A stretch of 64,000 nucleotides of DNA from the NCBI RefSeq assembly GCF_020035535.1, contig NZ_CP083350.1:558001-622000 (forward strand), read 5' to 3'. Shown piece after piece: positions 1 to 8,795 of the stretch (the first letter of the stretch is position 1; each line of letters starts with the position of its first letter). Below the pieces are notes generated by a model. The model worked only from the letters and a program-made list of their open reading frames with translations. It searched no databases and had not been told where the DNA came from. The stretch is from Ensifer adhaerens (lineage in GTDB: Bacteria; Pseudomonadota; Alphaproteobacteria; Rhizobiales; Rhizobiaceae). Both the position numbers and the translations under genes were made by a program.

Positions 1-947
1 ATTTCCTGTGCCTCTACGACGTGCACAGCGACTTGAGCGGCGTCAGCCTGACATCGGCGCGGCGCCCGAAGGCAACCGTGCGCGACGACTATCACTACCC
101 GCTTTCCAATAGCCCGCATCTTTTGCCCGTCGATCTGCAACTGCTCAAGTTCTACGCAAGAGAAGGCATCGCCATCGACATCATCACCGACAGAGACCTG
201 CATGAAGAGGGATTGGACGCCGTTGCGCCCTACCGGGCAATCCTGACCGGAAGCCATCCGGAATATTGGTCGACGCCCATGATGGCTGCGATACGCCATT
301 ACCTCGATGCAGGCGGCAACCTCGGCTATCTCGGCGGGAACGGGTTCTATTGGGTTGTCGCCTATGAGGGCGAAACGATGGAACTCAGGCGCGTAAAGAG
401 CGACATCTGGAGCGGTCGCCCGGGCGAAGCCCACATGTCGATCACCGGCGAGCCCGGAGGCGCCTGGGAGGACCGTGGCCTTACGAATCCGCAATCCTAT
501 TTGGGCGTGACCTACCTCATCATGAGCTTCGGTGATTCCCGTCCCTACCAGAGGATGGAAGGCAGTCACGACCCCCGCTACGCCTGGCTGTTCGAGGGCA
601 TTGGCGACGAGCCGATCGGAGACGACGGGACGGTGCTGGGAGGCGCTGCGGGATATGAAGTCGACGCGGTGGTCCCTTCACAGGAGACGCCTCCGAACCT
701 CGTAGTGCTCGCGACTGCCGATGGTTTCGATGACAGCTTCCAGGTTCGCCCCGACGTCTGGCTCGCCGATGGCGACGTCGAACGCAAAACCCTTCGCCGC
801 GCCGACATGACGATCTATCGTCACAAGGGAGGCGGCCACGTATTCTGCACCGGTTCGGTGGCCTGGCTCGGCGCACTGCCAGGCCCGGGCCTTCAGAACG
901 CCGTCGGACAAATCATGAAAAATCTTGCCGCTGGATTCGGCAATTAG
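1..947 (+). CDS. N,N-dimethylformamidase large (beta) subunit-like protein, C-terminal part
   Basis: The reading frame is open from the window edge, so the gene starts upstream and only about the last 315 residues are visible. The stretch with TGSHPEYWS, then YLDAGGNLGYLGGNGFYW, then further down HKGGGHVFCTGSVAW is typical of the C-terminal region shared by N,N-dimethylformamidase large subunits and their many uncharacterised homologues. The known enzyme hydrolyses dimethylformamide to dimethylamine and formate; the substrate here cannot be read from sequence. It lies 72 bases upstream of a nitrate/sulfonate-type ABC importer on the same strand, so it is probably the enzyme acting on the imported compound. 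Family assignment is good; amidase activity is inference. Confidence 0.75.
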   Translation, partial: FLCLYDVHSDLSGVSLTSARRPKATVRDDYHYPLSNSPHLLPVDLQLLKFYAREGIAIDIITDRDLHEEGLDAVAPYRAILTGSHPEYWSTPMMAAIRHYLDAGGNLGYLGGNGFYWVVAYEGETMELRRVKSDIWSGRPGEAHMSITGEPGGAWEDRGLTNPQSYLGVTYLIMSFGDSRPYQRMEGSHDPRYAWLFEGIGDEPIGDDGTVLGGAAGYEVDAVVPSQETPPNLVVLATADGFDDSFQVRPDVWLADGDVERKTLRRADMTIYRHKGGGHVFCTGSVAWLGALPGPGLQNAVGQIMKNLAAGFGN

Positions 948-1019
948 CCCCACGCACGGCCCGAGAATTGGCGCTCCGGTCGGGTTCAAGCAACAGCCAA
1001 CATAAAAGGGAACGAAAGA

Positions 1020-2012
1020 ATGAACATCTCCCGACGCAACCTCATGATGCTGATGGGCGGCGCCGTCGCCGCACCCTACGTCATCTCTTCGAAGGCCTTT
1101 GCCGGCGCTACCGTCGAACCCGGTGTCTTCAAGATGTCGATCCAGCCATGGATCGGCTATGGCATGTGGTACGTGGCCCAGGAGAAAGGCATCTTCACCG
1201 CCAATGGGCTCGAAGGCGTCGAGTTCGTGCCCTACGTGGACGATGCGGCGGACCTTGCAATCCTTGCGAGCGGCGAAGTCCAGGCAACGAACGCCGCAAC
1301 GCACAACGTACTCCAGCACCTGCAGCAGGGCGCCCACTACAAAATCGTGCTTCTCGAAGATTTCAGCTCGACGGCCGATGCCGTCGTCAGCCCGAAGAGC
1401 ATCGCCAGCATTGCAGACCTCAAGGGCAAGTCCATTGCCTACGAGCAGGGCTCGACCAGCCATCTTCTTATTGCCGACGCGCTGAAGAAGGCAGGTCTGA
1501 CGCTGAACGACATCACCACAATCAACACGCCGGCGGCACAGGCCGCGGCCGCAGTCCTCTCGGGCTCGGCCGACGCAATGGTCACCTACGAGCCTTATAT
1601 CTCGGCCGCGCTTAAGGCCGATCCCGGCCTTTCGCTCCTCTACACGGCCGCTGAAAGCCCCGGCCTCATCAGCGATTGCTTCGTCGTGACGGAGGAAACG
1701 CTCAAGGGACGGCCCGGCCAGGTCCGCGCAATGGTAAAGAGTTGGGGGGACGCGGTGGACGCCTACAACAAGAACCCGGCGGAATGCCAGGCGATCATCG
1801 CCAAGGGCGTCGGATCCGATGCAAGCGAACTCGGCACGACATTCGCAGGTGTTCACTACTACACGCTTGCGGAGAACAAGGCGCTTCTGACCGGGGATTT
1901 CGCAACGAAAACCTTCCCTGCCGTCAATGTCGCCAGCACGGACCTCGGCCTCATCACCAAGTCTTTCGAAGCCAAGGACGCGATCGATACGACAGCCCTT
2001 TCCTCGCTCTGA
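1020..2012 (+). CDS. ABC transporter substrate-binding protein, NMT1/THI5-like (nitrate/sulfonate/taurine type)
   Basis: The protein is 330 aa, with an N-terminal export signal of Tat-like form (SRRNLMM followed by a hydrophobic stretch and AFA). The mature part has NMT1-type features: WIGYGMWYVAQEKGIF near the start, then a lobe with DLKGKSIAYEQGS and the hinge region around DAMVTYEPY. It would bind a small substrate in the periplasm and hand it to the permease and ATPase that follow. AAAGGGAACGAAAG precedes the ATG. A strong hairpin lies directly after the stop. The ligand is unknown; the neighbouring amidase-like and HisD-like genes suggest a nitrogen- or sulfonate-containing organic compound. 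Confidence 0.85.
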   Translation: MNISRRNLMMLMGGAVAAPYVISSKAFAGATVEPGVFKMSIQPWIGYGMWYVAQEKGIFTANGLEGVEFVPYVDDAADLAILASGEVQATNAATHNVLQHLQQGAHYKIVLLEDFSSTADAVVSPKSIASIADLKGKSIAYEQGSTSHLLIADALKKAGLTLNDITTINTPAAQAAAAVLSGSADAMVTYEPYISAALKADPGLSLLYTAAESPGLISDCFVVTEETLKGRPGQVRAMVKSWGDAVDAYNKNPAECQAIIAKGVGSDASELGTTFAGVHYYTLAENKALLTGDFATKTFPAVNVASTDLGLITKSFEAKDAIDTTALSSL

Positions 2013-2019
2013 TGACGAA

Positions 2020-2046
2020 AGCTCTGTCGGCGCCGCCGACAGAGCT
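2020..2046 (+). other. Intercistronic stem-loop after substrate-binding protein gene
   Basis: A perfect 12-bp inverted repeat (AGCTCTGTCGGC, 3-base loop, exact complement) starts 7 bases after the stop codon. No U-tract follows, so it is more likely an mRNA-stabilising or partial-termination element than a full terminator. A second, weaker GC-rich hairpin (7-bp arms at 2094-2100 and 2105-2111) follows before the permease gene. Confidence 0.7.
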
Positions 2047-2201
2047 TGTTCGCCGGGCGAAGGGCGAAATTCAGAGACGCGAAGCAGGTTGCCGCGAGCC
2101 CACGGGCTCGCCGCGTTTTGCGGCGTGCAGCCGCCCGATCGCCAAGATACCTCCTGGGCAAATATTGCCTGCAAGTAGAAACGACAGGAGCGCGGCTATC
2201 C

Positions 2202-3005
2202 ATGGCCAAGCCAAGAAAGAAGTCCATTCTCAGCATGCAGGCTGAGATCTCACCCGCCACCTATGCGACCATCTCGCTATGTTCGTTTGCAATCTTCTTC
2301 GCGCTCTGGTGGGGCATCGCGGAGGCCGGGCTGATAAGGCCGATCTTCCTCCCCTCGCCAGGTGCCATCGTTGCCCGGCTCTGGAGCCTTGCCGCCGATG
2401 GCACGCTCGCAGGCGACGTCGCAAGCAGCGTCTACCGCATCGGTGTCGGCTTCATCGCCGCGTCGGTCACGGCACTCATCGTGGGCGTGCTCATCGGCAA
2501 CTACAGGTTCTGGGACGCTGCGATCGAACCGTTTCTCGACTTCATTCGCTACATGCCCGTCGTCGCCTTCGTTCCGCTGACCATCCTCTGGACCGGAACG
2601 TCCGACACCCAGAAGTTCCTGATCATCTGGATCGGCACCTTCTTTCAGCAGGCTCTGATGTTCATGGACAACATCAAGCGCGTACCGCCGGATTTCATCG
2701 GATTTGGGAGAACCGTGGGCCTGAGTGACATCAAGATTGTCACCAGGATCATCCTGCCCTCCGCCGCGCCGCAGATCTGGGACACGCTCAGGGTATCGCT
2801 CGGCTGGGCCTGGACATGGGTCGTCCTTGCGGAACTTGTCGCCGCCAACAGCGGCCTCGGCTACCGCATCACCGTGGCGCAGCGCTATTTCCAGACAGAC
2901 ACGGCCATCGGCTACATCGTGGTGCTCGGCATTCTCGGGCTGATCTGCGACCAGGTCATGAAATTTCTCGGCAAGCGCATGTTCCGCTACGAGGGGAAAC
3001 ATTGA
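2202..3005 (+). CDS. ABC transporter permease, SsuC/TauC-like
   Basis: The 267-aa integral membrane protein has about six hydrophobic segments. The EAA-type loop is around residues 165-185 (GFGRTVGLSDIKIVTRIILPSAAPQIW), where the ATPase docks. The start at 2202 is chosen because CAGGAG lies about 10 bases upstream and the upstream in-frame extension is non-hydrophobic and reads like the hairpin-rich spacer. It pairs with the NMT1-type binding protein upstream, and its stop overlaps the ATPase start (TGATG), implying translational coupling. Confidence 0.85.
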   Translation: MAKPRKKSILSMQAEISPATYATISLCSFAIFFALWWGIAEAGLIRPIFLPSPGAIVARLWSLAADGTLAGDVASSVYRIGVGFIAASVTALIVGVLIGNYRFWDAAIEPFLDFIRYMPVVAFVPLTILWTGTSDTQKFLIIWIGTFFQQALMFMDNIKRVPPDFIGFGRTVGLSDIKIVTRIILPSAAPQIWDTLRVSLGWAWTWVVLAELVAANSGLGYRITVAQRYFQTDTAIGYIVVLGILGLICDQVMKFLGKRMFRYEGKH

Positions 3006-3781
3006 TGGAAAAGCTTCTCATTCGCGACCTCACGAAAACCTTTGCCTCCAGCCGCTCCAAGAAGGAACGCCTGACGGTTCTCGACAATGTCTCCTTGGCC
3101 GTCCAGGAGAACGAATTCATCTCGCTCGTCGGCGCGTCGGGTTGCGGCAAGAGCACGCTGCTCTCCATCATCGCCGGTCTGCAAACTCACGACGAGGGAG
3201 AGTTGAAGGTCGATGGCGCAGACATTCTCGGACCCGGCGCTGACCGCGGGGTGGTGTTCCAGAGCTACACGCTGCTGCCATGGCTGACGGCGAAGAAGAA
3301 CGTCGAGTTCGCACTCGAGGCGACCGGCCATCCGCGATCGGAAACCGGCGACATGGCGATGGCACAATTGAAGCTGGTCGGCCTCGAAGCCTTCGCCGAC
3401 CGCTATCCGGCCCAGCTTTCCGGCGGCATGAAACAGCGGGTGGCGATCGCCCGTGCGCTCTCCTACAAGCCGAAGGTCCTTTTGATGGACGAACCCTTCG
3501 GGGCCCTGGATGCCCTGACGCGCGTGCAGATGCAGGAATTGCTGACCAGCGTCTGGGAGCGTGAGAAATTGACGGTCATCTTCGTGACGCACGACGTGGA
3601 GGAAGCCGTCTTCCTGTCGGACCGCATCTTCGTGATGGCCTCCAACCCAGGGCGTATAAAGAAGATCTTCGATGTGCCCCTCCCGCGCCCGAGAAGCCCG
3701 GAAACGCATCGGCTCGCCGAGTTCGCGGCCCTGCAGGCCGACGTCCTCGGCAGCATCCGGTCGGAAATGCGCGACCACTGA
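3005..3781 (+). CDS. ABC transporter ATP-binding protein, SsuB/TauB-like
   Basis: This 258-aa single nucleotide-binding domain has Walker A GASGCGKST near residue 44, a Q-loop in VVFQSYTLLPW, signature LSGGMKQR, Walker B VLLMDEP and the H-loop in VTHDVEEA. The short C-terminal tail (NPGRIKKIFDVPLPRPR) is typical of the nitrate/sulfonate/taurine importers. It energises the permease encoded just upstream; the two genes overlap. A GC-rich stem-loop follows the stop. Confidence 0.9.
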   Translation: MEKLLIRDLTKTFASSRSKKERLTVLDNVSLAVQENEFISLVGASGCGKSTLLSIIAGLQTHDEGELKVDGADILGPGADRGVVFQSYTLLPWLTAKKNVEFALEATGHPRSETGDMAMAQLKLVGLEAFADRYPAQLSGGMKQRVAIARALSYKPKVLLMDEPFGALDALTRVQMQELLTSVWEREKLTVIFVTHDVEEAVFLSDRIFVMASNPGRIKKIFDVPLPRPRSPETHRLAEFAALQADVLGSIRSEMRDH

Positions 3782-3782
3782 C

Positions 3783-3814
3783 CAGGGTTGCCGGCGGCTA
3801 AGCCGGCGTCCCTG
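3783..3814 (+). other. Stem-loop between ABC ATPase and HisD-like gene
   Basis: Nested inverted repeats CAGGG / CCCTG and GCCGGC / GCCGGC form a hairpin 2 bases after the ATPase stop. There is no U-run, so it may be only a weak terminator or a processing site ahead of the dehydrogenase gene. Confidence 0.5.
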
Positions 3815-3894
3815 ACCCGACGACATTGCTGGCGAAGTTCACTCAGGGATTCTTGAGGCGCTGGCGCTTACCCTCAAATTCCAAGGAGCCTGTC

Positions 3895-5220
3895 ATGTCC
3901 ACCCCCAAGATCTCGATGTATCGGCTGTCAGACCTGACGCCGGACCAGCGCAACGACCTGCTGCAGCGCGCCGAGAGCGACATCACCGCCTTCATCGACC
4001 GCGTCGTTCCGATCATCGAAGACGTACGCATAAGAGGCGATGAAGCCCTTGCCGATTTTGCCCGGACGCTGGACAAGGCAAACCTGTCGCCGAAGGACAT
4101 CAGGGCAACACCACAGGAGTTCGCCGCAGCACGATCGCTGGTCGATCCGGAACTGATCGAGACGCTCCGCTTTGCCGCCGACAACATCCGGCATTTCCAC
4201 GAAAAGCAATTGCCCGACACCCTGTCGGTACACGAGACGCACCGAGGTGTGATTGTCGGCGATCGCTGGACACCGATCGATTCCGTCGCCTGTTACGTCC
4301 CGCGTGGCAAGGGTTCGTTTCCAAGCTCCGTGCTGATGACAGCAATTCCGGCCAAGGTCGCAGGTGTCGAAAACGTCGTCGTCATCACACCGCCGGGCCC
4401 GGACGGTTCCGTCGATCCCGCGACATTGATCGCCGCCGAAATCGCCGGGGTCGAAGCCGTGTTCAAATGTGGCGGCGCACAGGGCATCGCCGCCGTGGCA
4501 TACGGCACGCAAACGGTGCCCAAATGCGCCAAAGTCGTCGGTCCTGGAAGCCCTTGGGTCGTTGCTGCCAAAAAGGTCCTCTCGTCGATCATCGATCCCG
4601 GCAGTCCGGCGGGGCCGAGCGAACTGCTTATCTTCTCCGATTCGACGGTTTCGGCGGATCTGGTGGCGATGGATCTCTGTGTCGAGTCCGAGCACGGCCC
4701 CGACTCCTCGGTCTTCCTGGTGACGGCAGACGCGCGGTTCGCCGATGAGGTGGCGCAGCGAATTCCCGAGCACTGGGCAAGGATGGCCGCCAATCGCGCT
4801 GCCTTCTCGCGTACCGTGCTGACCGGCGCCAAAGGCGGCATTGTCATTGCTTCGAACGAGGATGAGGCCTTCGCGTTCATCAACGACTATGCCGCGGAGC
4901 ATCTCGCCGTACTCGCCGAAAACGCCTGGCAATACCTGCCGCGCATCCGTCATGCGGGAGAAGTCCTGCTCGGGCCGCATTCGGCCATCGGTATTGCCAA
5001 TTTCGTCCTGGGACCAAGCCATGTGTTGCCGACAGGTGGCGCCGCAAAGACCGCTTCTCCGCTTGCCGTGTTCGACTTCATGAAGCGCACGTCGATCGCC
5101 TCCATATCACAGGCAGCCTACGGGCAGTTCGCACCGCATGCCGAAGCGCTCGGCCGCTACGAAGGCTTCGACGGCCACGCCAATTCGGTTTCAGCGTTGC
5201 GCCTGGCCGCAATGACCTGA
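3895..5220 (+). CDS. Histidinol-dehydrogenase-family dehydrogenase (not true HisD)
   Basis: The 441-aa protein aligns along its whole length with NAD-dependent histidinol dehydrogenase: VACYVPRGKG, CGGAQGIAAVAYGT, GPGSPWV, AGPSE and the catalytic Glu-His in NDYAAEHL. By eye, the zinc-ligand position held by Gln in E. coli HisD is Glu here (ESEHGPDS), and the Asp ligand position is Asn (GIANF); the C-terminal His (DGHANS) is kept. The ABC context and these changes argue for a different alcohol substrate. Relatives such as HpsN oxidise sulfopropanediol, so an NAD-dependent oxidation of an imported alcohol is the likely role. The start at 3895 has AAGGAG 6 bases upstream. Confidence 0.75.
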   Translation: MSTPKISMYRLSDLTPDQRNDLLQRAESDITAFIDRVVPIIEDVRIRGDEALADFARTLDKANLSPKDIRATPQEFAAARSLVDPELIETLRFAADNIRHFHEKQLPDTLSVHETHRGVIVGDRWTPIDSVACYVPRGKGSFPSSVLMTAIPAKVAGVENVVVITPPGPDGSVDPATLIAAEIAGVEAVFKCGGAQGIAAVAYGTQTVPKCAKVVGPGSPWVVAAKKVLSSIIDPGSPAGPSELLIFSDSTVSADLVAMDLCVESEHGPDSSVFLVTADARFADEVAQRIPEHWARMAANRAAFSRTVLTGAKGGIVIASNEDEAFAFINDYAAEHLAVLAENAWQYLPRIRHAGEVLLGPHSAIGIANFVLGPSHVLPTGGAAKTASPLAVFDFMKRTSIASISQAAYGQFAPHAEALGRYEGFDGHANSVSALRLAAMT

Positions 5221-5231
5221 TGTCGCGACCA

Positions 5232-5259
5232 GCAGCCTGTTCCCGCGCGAACAGGCTGC
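5232..5259. terminator. Bidirectional terminator-like stem-loop between convergent genes
   Basis: A perfect 11-bp inverted repeat (GCAGCCTGTTC, 6-base loop CCGCGC) sits 11 bases after the HisD-like stop and ahead of the stop of the convergent regulator gene. No clear U-tract is present on either strand, so termination efficiency is uncertain. Confidence 0.55.
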
Positions 5260-5309
5260 CGACGCCCTTGGCTATCGTCGCGGCAAACCCGCGCGTTCAA
5301 TGCAGAGCC

Positions 5310-6122
5310 TCACGGCTCGTCCACCTCAAGAACGTAGGCACCTGGCAGAACGCGGTTTGCGACAAGCTCCGCGATATCTGCCGGCAATGCCTTTGACTCA
5401 GGCGGATAAAGACCTGCCCCTGCCAACGCCTTGCGCAGATCGATATCTTTCCCGAGATAGTCCAGCGCGACCTTCGAAGCACCCGGTTTGCGGCCACGAC
5501 GCGTAGGACCACCGGTCTGGATGCCGATCAACCGGAACAGGCGGTGCTGATGGCTCGGGTAAAGCGTCACTTGCGTGATCGAGGTAAAATCCAGGCTCTC
5601 GTATTCGACGATATGGATGCGGTCGGCGAGGTAGAGGAGTGTCCCTGCGTATTTACTGAAGCCGATCGTCTTGCCGGTATCGGGATGGCGCGCGACTTCG
5701 ATGTTCTTCCAGTAGTATTGGTTGCCTTCTCGCCGTATCGAGGCAAGCGACTTTGTGATCAAGCCTTTGTTTCCAAAGGAATAAAAGTACCGATAATAGA
5801 AGCCGACGTATTTTTCAAGCGATTGGCTGCGTCGATACAGCGCCTCGACATGCATCAGCGGTCGACGCAACTGCGGCATGGGTTCGGGCTTGCGGCGCAG
5901 GGCAACGATCTGCTCCAGCTGCGCCGGCTCCATCAGGATCTCGGCTTCGGTAACACCAAAAAAATCGCACATCCTGCGCATGTTGCGCCGCGACGGGCGT
6001 GTGTGGCCGCTCAGATACTTGTTGAATTGCTGGCGGTTTATCCCCAGCCGACGGCAAGCATCGGCAATGGAGGCGTGGTAGCTGCAGAGCAGCGCCAGGT
6101 TGCGGGAAAAATCATCATCCAT
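5310..6122 (-). CDS. XRE-family helix-turn-helix transcriptional regulator
   Basis: The protein is about 270 aa. An N-terminal HTH lies at residues 10-60 (SIADACRRLGINRQQFNKYLSG, then RRNMRRMCDFFGV), of the lambda-repressor/XRE type. The C-terminal ~190 residues, rich in aromatic residues, belong to no domain I recognise and probably sense a ligand. It is transcribed divergently from the dipeptide-type importer starting at 6238, so it likely controls that operon. The ATG at 6122 is preferred over a TTG at 6158 because the latter adds only a poorly conserved-looking dozen residues; no convincing ribosome-binding site is seen for either. Confidence 0.7.
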   Translation of the reverse strand: MDDDFSRNLALLCSYHASIADACRRLGINRQQFNKYLSGHTRPSRRNMRRMCDFFGVTEAEILMEPAQLEQIVALRRKPEPMPQLRRPLMHVEALYRRSQSLEKYVGFYYRYFYSFGNKGLITKSLASIRREGNQYYWKNIEVARHPDTGKTIGFSKYAGTLLYLADRIHIVEYESLDFTSITQVTLYPSHQHRLFRLIGIQTGGPTRRGRKPGASKVALDYLGKDIDLRKALAGAGLYPPESKALPADIAELVANRVLPGAYVLEVDEP

Positions 6123-6237
6123 GAACGATATCGCAATACGAAGTGGAATTCGCGTCAAGTCGCGAATGGCCGCTCTGTAGCGAAAAAAGCTGTCCTGTGT
6201 TCAATTTTCTCAAACGCAACCAAAGGGAACGGACCAC

Positions 6238-7791
6238 ATGACGCAGATCACCCTCTCCAGAAGAGGTTTCCTGGCCTCCAGTACAGCCTTCACTGCCCTT
6301 GCATTGGCAGGGAACCTGCCCACGGCCGCGCAAGCGCAGGCCGAGAAGGTGCTGCGGCTGCGCATGGACGGCGACATCAAGATACTTGATCCCGGCTACA
6401 TGATCGGCGGCATCGAAATCGAGGCACAGAAGCAGTGTCTGCCATTCCTTGCCCAATACAAACGCGACGGCAATACGATTGGTTGGGAGCCAACCTACTA
6501 CGTCACGAAGCTTGAGCAGCGTGATGCCACGCACATCGACTTCGAATTGGCCGAGGGCTTTAGCTGGTCCGGTGGTCACGGCGCCCTGAAGGCCTCAGAC
6601 GTGAAGTTTTCCTACGAGCGGATGAAGGGAACCGAGTGGGGTGGATATTTCGAGGTGCTCGACCGTGTCGAAGTCACCGGCGAGCGCACCGGAACCATCG
6701 TTCTGACCAAGCCCTTCGCGCCGTTCTTCCTAGTCACACTCTGCCACGGACCGGGCGCCATCCTGTGTGAAAAGGCGGTAACCGAAGCCGGCGGGCGCTT
6801 TACCACGCAGTTTCCCGCCGTCTGCGGTCCCTACCTCTTCAACAACGCGCCAGGCCAGGCGGCCAATTTCCTGCCCAACCCGGAATGGACCGGCCCCAAG
6901 CCCGAATTCGACGGCGTCCAGGCCAAGATCATCACGCAGGTCAAGGCAACTGAACTGGCCTACGAGGCCGGCGAACTCGATTGCACGCAGATCGATTCCG
7001 ACGCCGTCGCGCGCTATCAGGCCGGTCCCCCGGCCGGCAGCGAACTGACCAAGGCCGGCGAACTCAACTTCATGTGGCTGGGGATGAATACCGAGCATCC
7101 GAAGCTGCAGGATGTGCGCGTGCGCCGCGCGATCCAGCACGCCGTCGACGTCGATTCGATCATCGCGGCCGCCTACTCGAATGTGGCCACCAAGTCCTGC
7201 GGTATCGTCTGCCCCGGGCTCATCGGGCATCGCACCGCGACCAAATTCTATACCTATGACCCGGGCGAGGCGCGCGCGCTTCTGTCCGAGGCTGGAGTAA
7301 GTGGTCTCAAGCTGACTTTGCGCACGCTGAACACCCAGCAGCCGATGCTGGTTGCCCAGATCATCCAGGCGAACCTTGGCGCGATCGGCGTGACGCTGGA
7401 CGTAATCCCGCTCGACGCGGGCCCGTTCTGGGAAATGGGCATGGAATCTGCCGGCGAGACCTGGAAGGATCTCGAGCTCTGGACCATGCGGTTCGGCAGC
7501 GTGCCTGACCCCTACGAGGCATCGCAGTGGTTCGTATCCTCGCAGGTCGGCAACTGGAACTGGGAGCGCTGGACCAATCCGGAATACGATACCCTCGTCG
7601 AGCAGGGCATCGCGGAAAGCGATCCGGAAAAGCGCAATGATATCTACCTGCGGCTTCAGGACATCATGGAAGAGACCGGCGCCTATGTCTGGCTTTGCCA
7701 CGAACCGCGCTACTACGTTCACCGCTCAGGCATAAACGTCAATGTCTCTCCATCCGGGCAGCAGGACTATCGCCTGTTCACTTCGATCTAA
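6238..7791 (+). CDS. ABC transporter substrate-binding protein, family 5 (dipeptide/oligopeptide type)
   Basis: The 517-aa protein starts with a Tat-type signal (SRRGFLASSTAF ... AQA). The mature part follows the DppA/OppA pattern: LRLRMDGDIKILDPGY at the N-terminus, VKFSYERMKG, VRRAIQHAVDVDSII and a C-terminal YVHRSGINVNV. It heads a five-gene operon (two permeases, fused ATPases, C69-like hydrolase). Family-5 proteins bind peptides, opines, nickel or oligosaccharides. Here the downstream hydrolase argues for a peptide or N-acyl compound, which is inference. Confidence 0.88.
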   Translation: MTQITLSRRGFLASSTAFTALALAGNLPTAAQAQAEKVLRLRMDGDIKILDPGYMIGGIEIEAQKQCLPFLAQYKRDGNTIGWEPTYYVTKLEQRDATHIDFELAEGFSWSGGHGALKASDVKFSYERMKGTEWGGYFEVLDRVEVTGERTGTIVLTKPFAPFFLVTLCHGPGAILCEKAVTEAGGRFTTQFPAVCGPYLFNNAPGQAANFLPNPEWTGPKPEFDGVQAKIITQVKATELAYEAGELDCTQIDSDAVARYQAGPPAGSELTKAGELNFMWLGMNTEHPKLQDVRVRRAIQHAVDVDSIIAAAYSNVATKSCGIVCPGLIGHRTATKFYTYDPGEARALLSEAGVSGLKLTLRTLNTQQPMLVAQIIQANLGAIGVTLDVIPLDAGPFWEMGMESAGETWKDLELWTMRFGSVPDPYEASQWFVSSQVGNWNWERWTNPEYDTLVEQGIAESDPEKRNDIYLRLQDIMEETGAYVWLCHEPRYYVHRSGINVNVSPSGQQDYRLFTSI

Positions 7792-7801
7792 TCCCCGTTC
7801 G

Positions 7802-7827
7802 TGCCCCGCCAGCACACGGGCGGGGCA
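7802..7827 (+). other. Intercistronic stem-loop after substrate-binding protein gene
   Basis: A 9-bp perfect inverted repeat (TGCCCCGCC / GGCGGGGCA, 8-base loop) starts 10 bases after the binding-protein stop and is followed by TTT. It separates the binding-protein gene from the permease gene within one operon, as expected for an element giving more binding protein than membrane component. Confidence 0.65.
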
Positions 7828-7850
7828 TTTCAACATCCGACTGGTTGGAA

Positions 7851-8795
7851 ATGTCTGGTTACATACTGAAGCGGTTGGGGCTTTCGGCAGCTGTCATCCT
7901 GACCGTGCTCCTCATACTGTTCTCACTTCTGCGCTTGATTCCCGGAAACCCCGTGACGATCGCCCTCGGGCCGCAGGCGACGCCCGCAGCGATCGCGAAC
8001 TACTCTGCGAAGATGAATCTCGACCAGCCGGTCTGGATTCAGTTCGCCACCTATGCCCGAAACGTGGTCACAGGGGATCTCGGCGAGGACATTTTCACGG
8101 GCCGCAAGGTCTCGACCATCGTCGGCGAGCAGATCGGGCACAGCCTGTTGCTGATGGTCGCGGCAATGGGTTGGGCCATTGTGCTTGGGATACCTCTTGG
8201 ATGTCTGGCCGCGGTCAGACCGAATACGTGGCTTGACCGTATCACAGGGGTTCTGTCCGTCGGTACGATCGCCATCCCCTCGTTCCTCATGGCGATCTGG
8301 GCGCTTCTGATCCTTTCGGTCCAGTTGCGCTGGTTGCCCGCCATGGGTGCGGGCGAGCCCGGAGATATCACCGACCAGGCAATCCATCTCATTTTGCCTG
8401 CGTTCGCGGTAGGCCTGGGCTGGGTCGGCTATTTGGCCCGCATGGTCCGCGCATCGATGCTCGAAGTCCTCGGAGAGCCGTTCATCCGTTCGGCGCGCGC
8501 CTTCGGGCTCATGCCCCGGAGCGTGATCTTCAGATATGCCCTGCCCGTTGCGATACTTCCGACCATTACGCTGATCGGCATGGGTTTCGGCGGGCTGATC
8601 TCTTCCGCAGTCTTTGCCGAGATCATCTTCGCGCGTCCGGGTGTCGGCAAACTCATCTATGATTCCGTACAGGCACGGAACTTTCCCATCGTGCAGGGCG
8701 CCGTCGTCGTCACCACCGCCTTGTACATCCTCGTCGTGCTTCTCTCAGACCTTCTCGTGAGCTGGATTGATCCCCGTGTCCGCCATATCCTCTGA
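7851..8795 (+). CDS. ABC transporter permease, DppB-like
   Basis: The 314-aa protein has the DppB/OppB layout: a first transmembrane helix within residues 1-30 (YILKRLGLSAAVILTVLLIL), an extracytoplasmic segment with RLIPGNPV, then five further helices. The coupling loop contains EVLGEPFIRSARAFGLMPRSV, and the end is VSWIDPRVRHIL. The start at 7851 gives the standard N-terminus; the upstream in-frame extension overlaps the binding-protein gene and hairpin. The gene overlaps the next permease by about 20 bases. Confidence 0.88.
   Translation: MSGYILKRLGLSAAVILTVLLILFSLLRLIPGNPVTIALGPQATPAAIANYSAKMNLDQPVWIQFATYARNVVTGDLGEDIFTGRKVSTIVGEQIGHSLLLMVAAMGWAIVLGIPLGCLAAVRPNTWLDRITGVLSVGTIAIPSFLMAIWALLILSVQLRWLPAMGAGEPGDITDQAIHLILPAFAVGLGWVGYLARMVRASMLEVLGEPFIRSARAFGLMPRSVIFRYALPVAILPTITLIGMGFGGLISSAVFAEIIFARPGVGKLIYDSVQARNFPIVQGAVVVTTALYILVVLLSDLLVSWIDPRVRHIL

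Noticed and set aside
2020..2046. Intrinsic terminator call for the hairpins inside importer operons
   Set aside because: They lack U-tracts and are followed by same-strand genes of the same transporter, so they are listed as intercistronic stem-loops.
678..2174. Long minus-strand open frame of 498 codons opposite the binding-protein gene
   Set aside because: It lies antisense to clear plus-strand genes, has no ribosome-binding site and no recognisable protein pattern; long antisense frames are expected in GC-rich codon usage.
3895..5220. Annotation as biosynthetic histidinol dehydrogenase hisD
   Set aside because: Two metal-ligand positions are changed and the gene is in an ABC catabolic operon with no histidine genes around.
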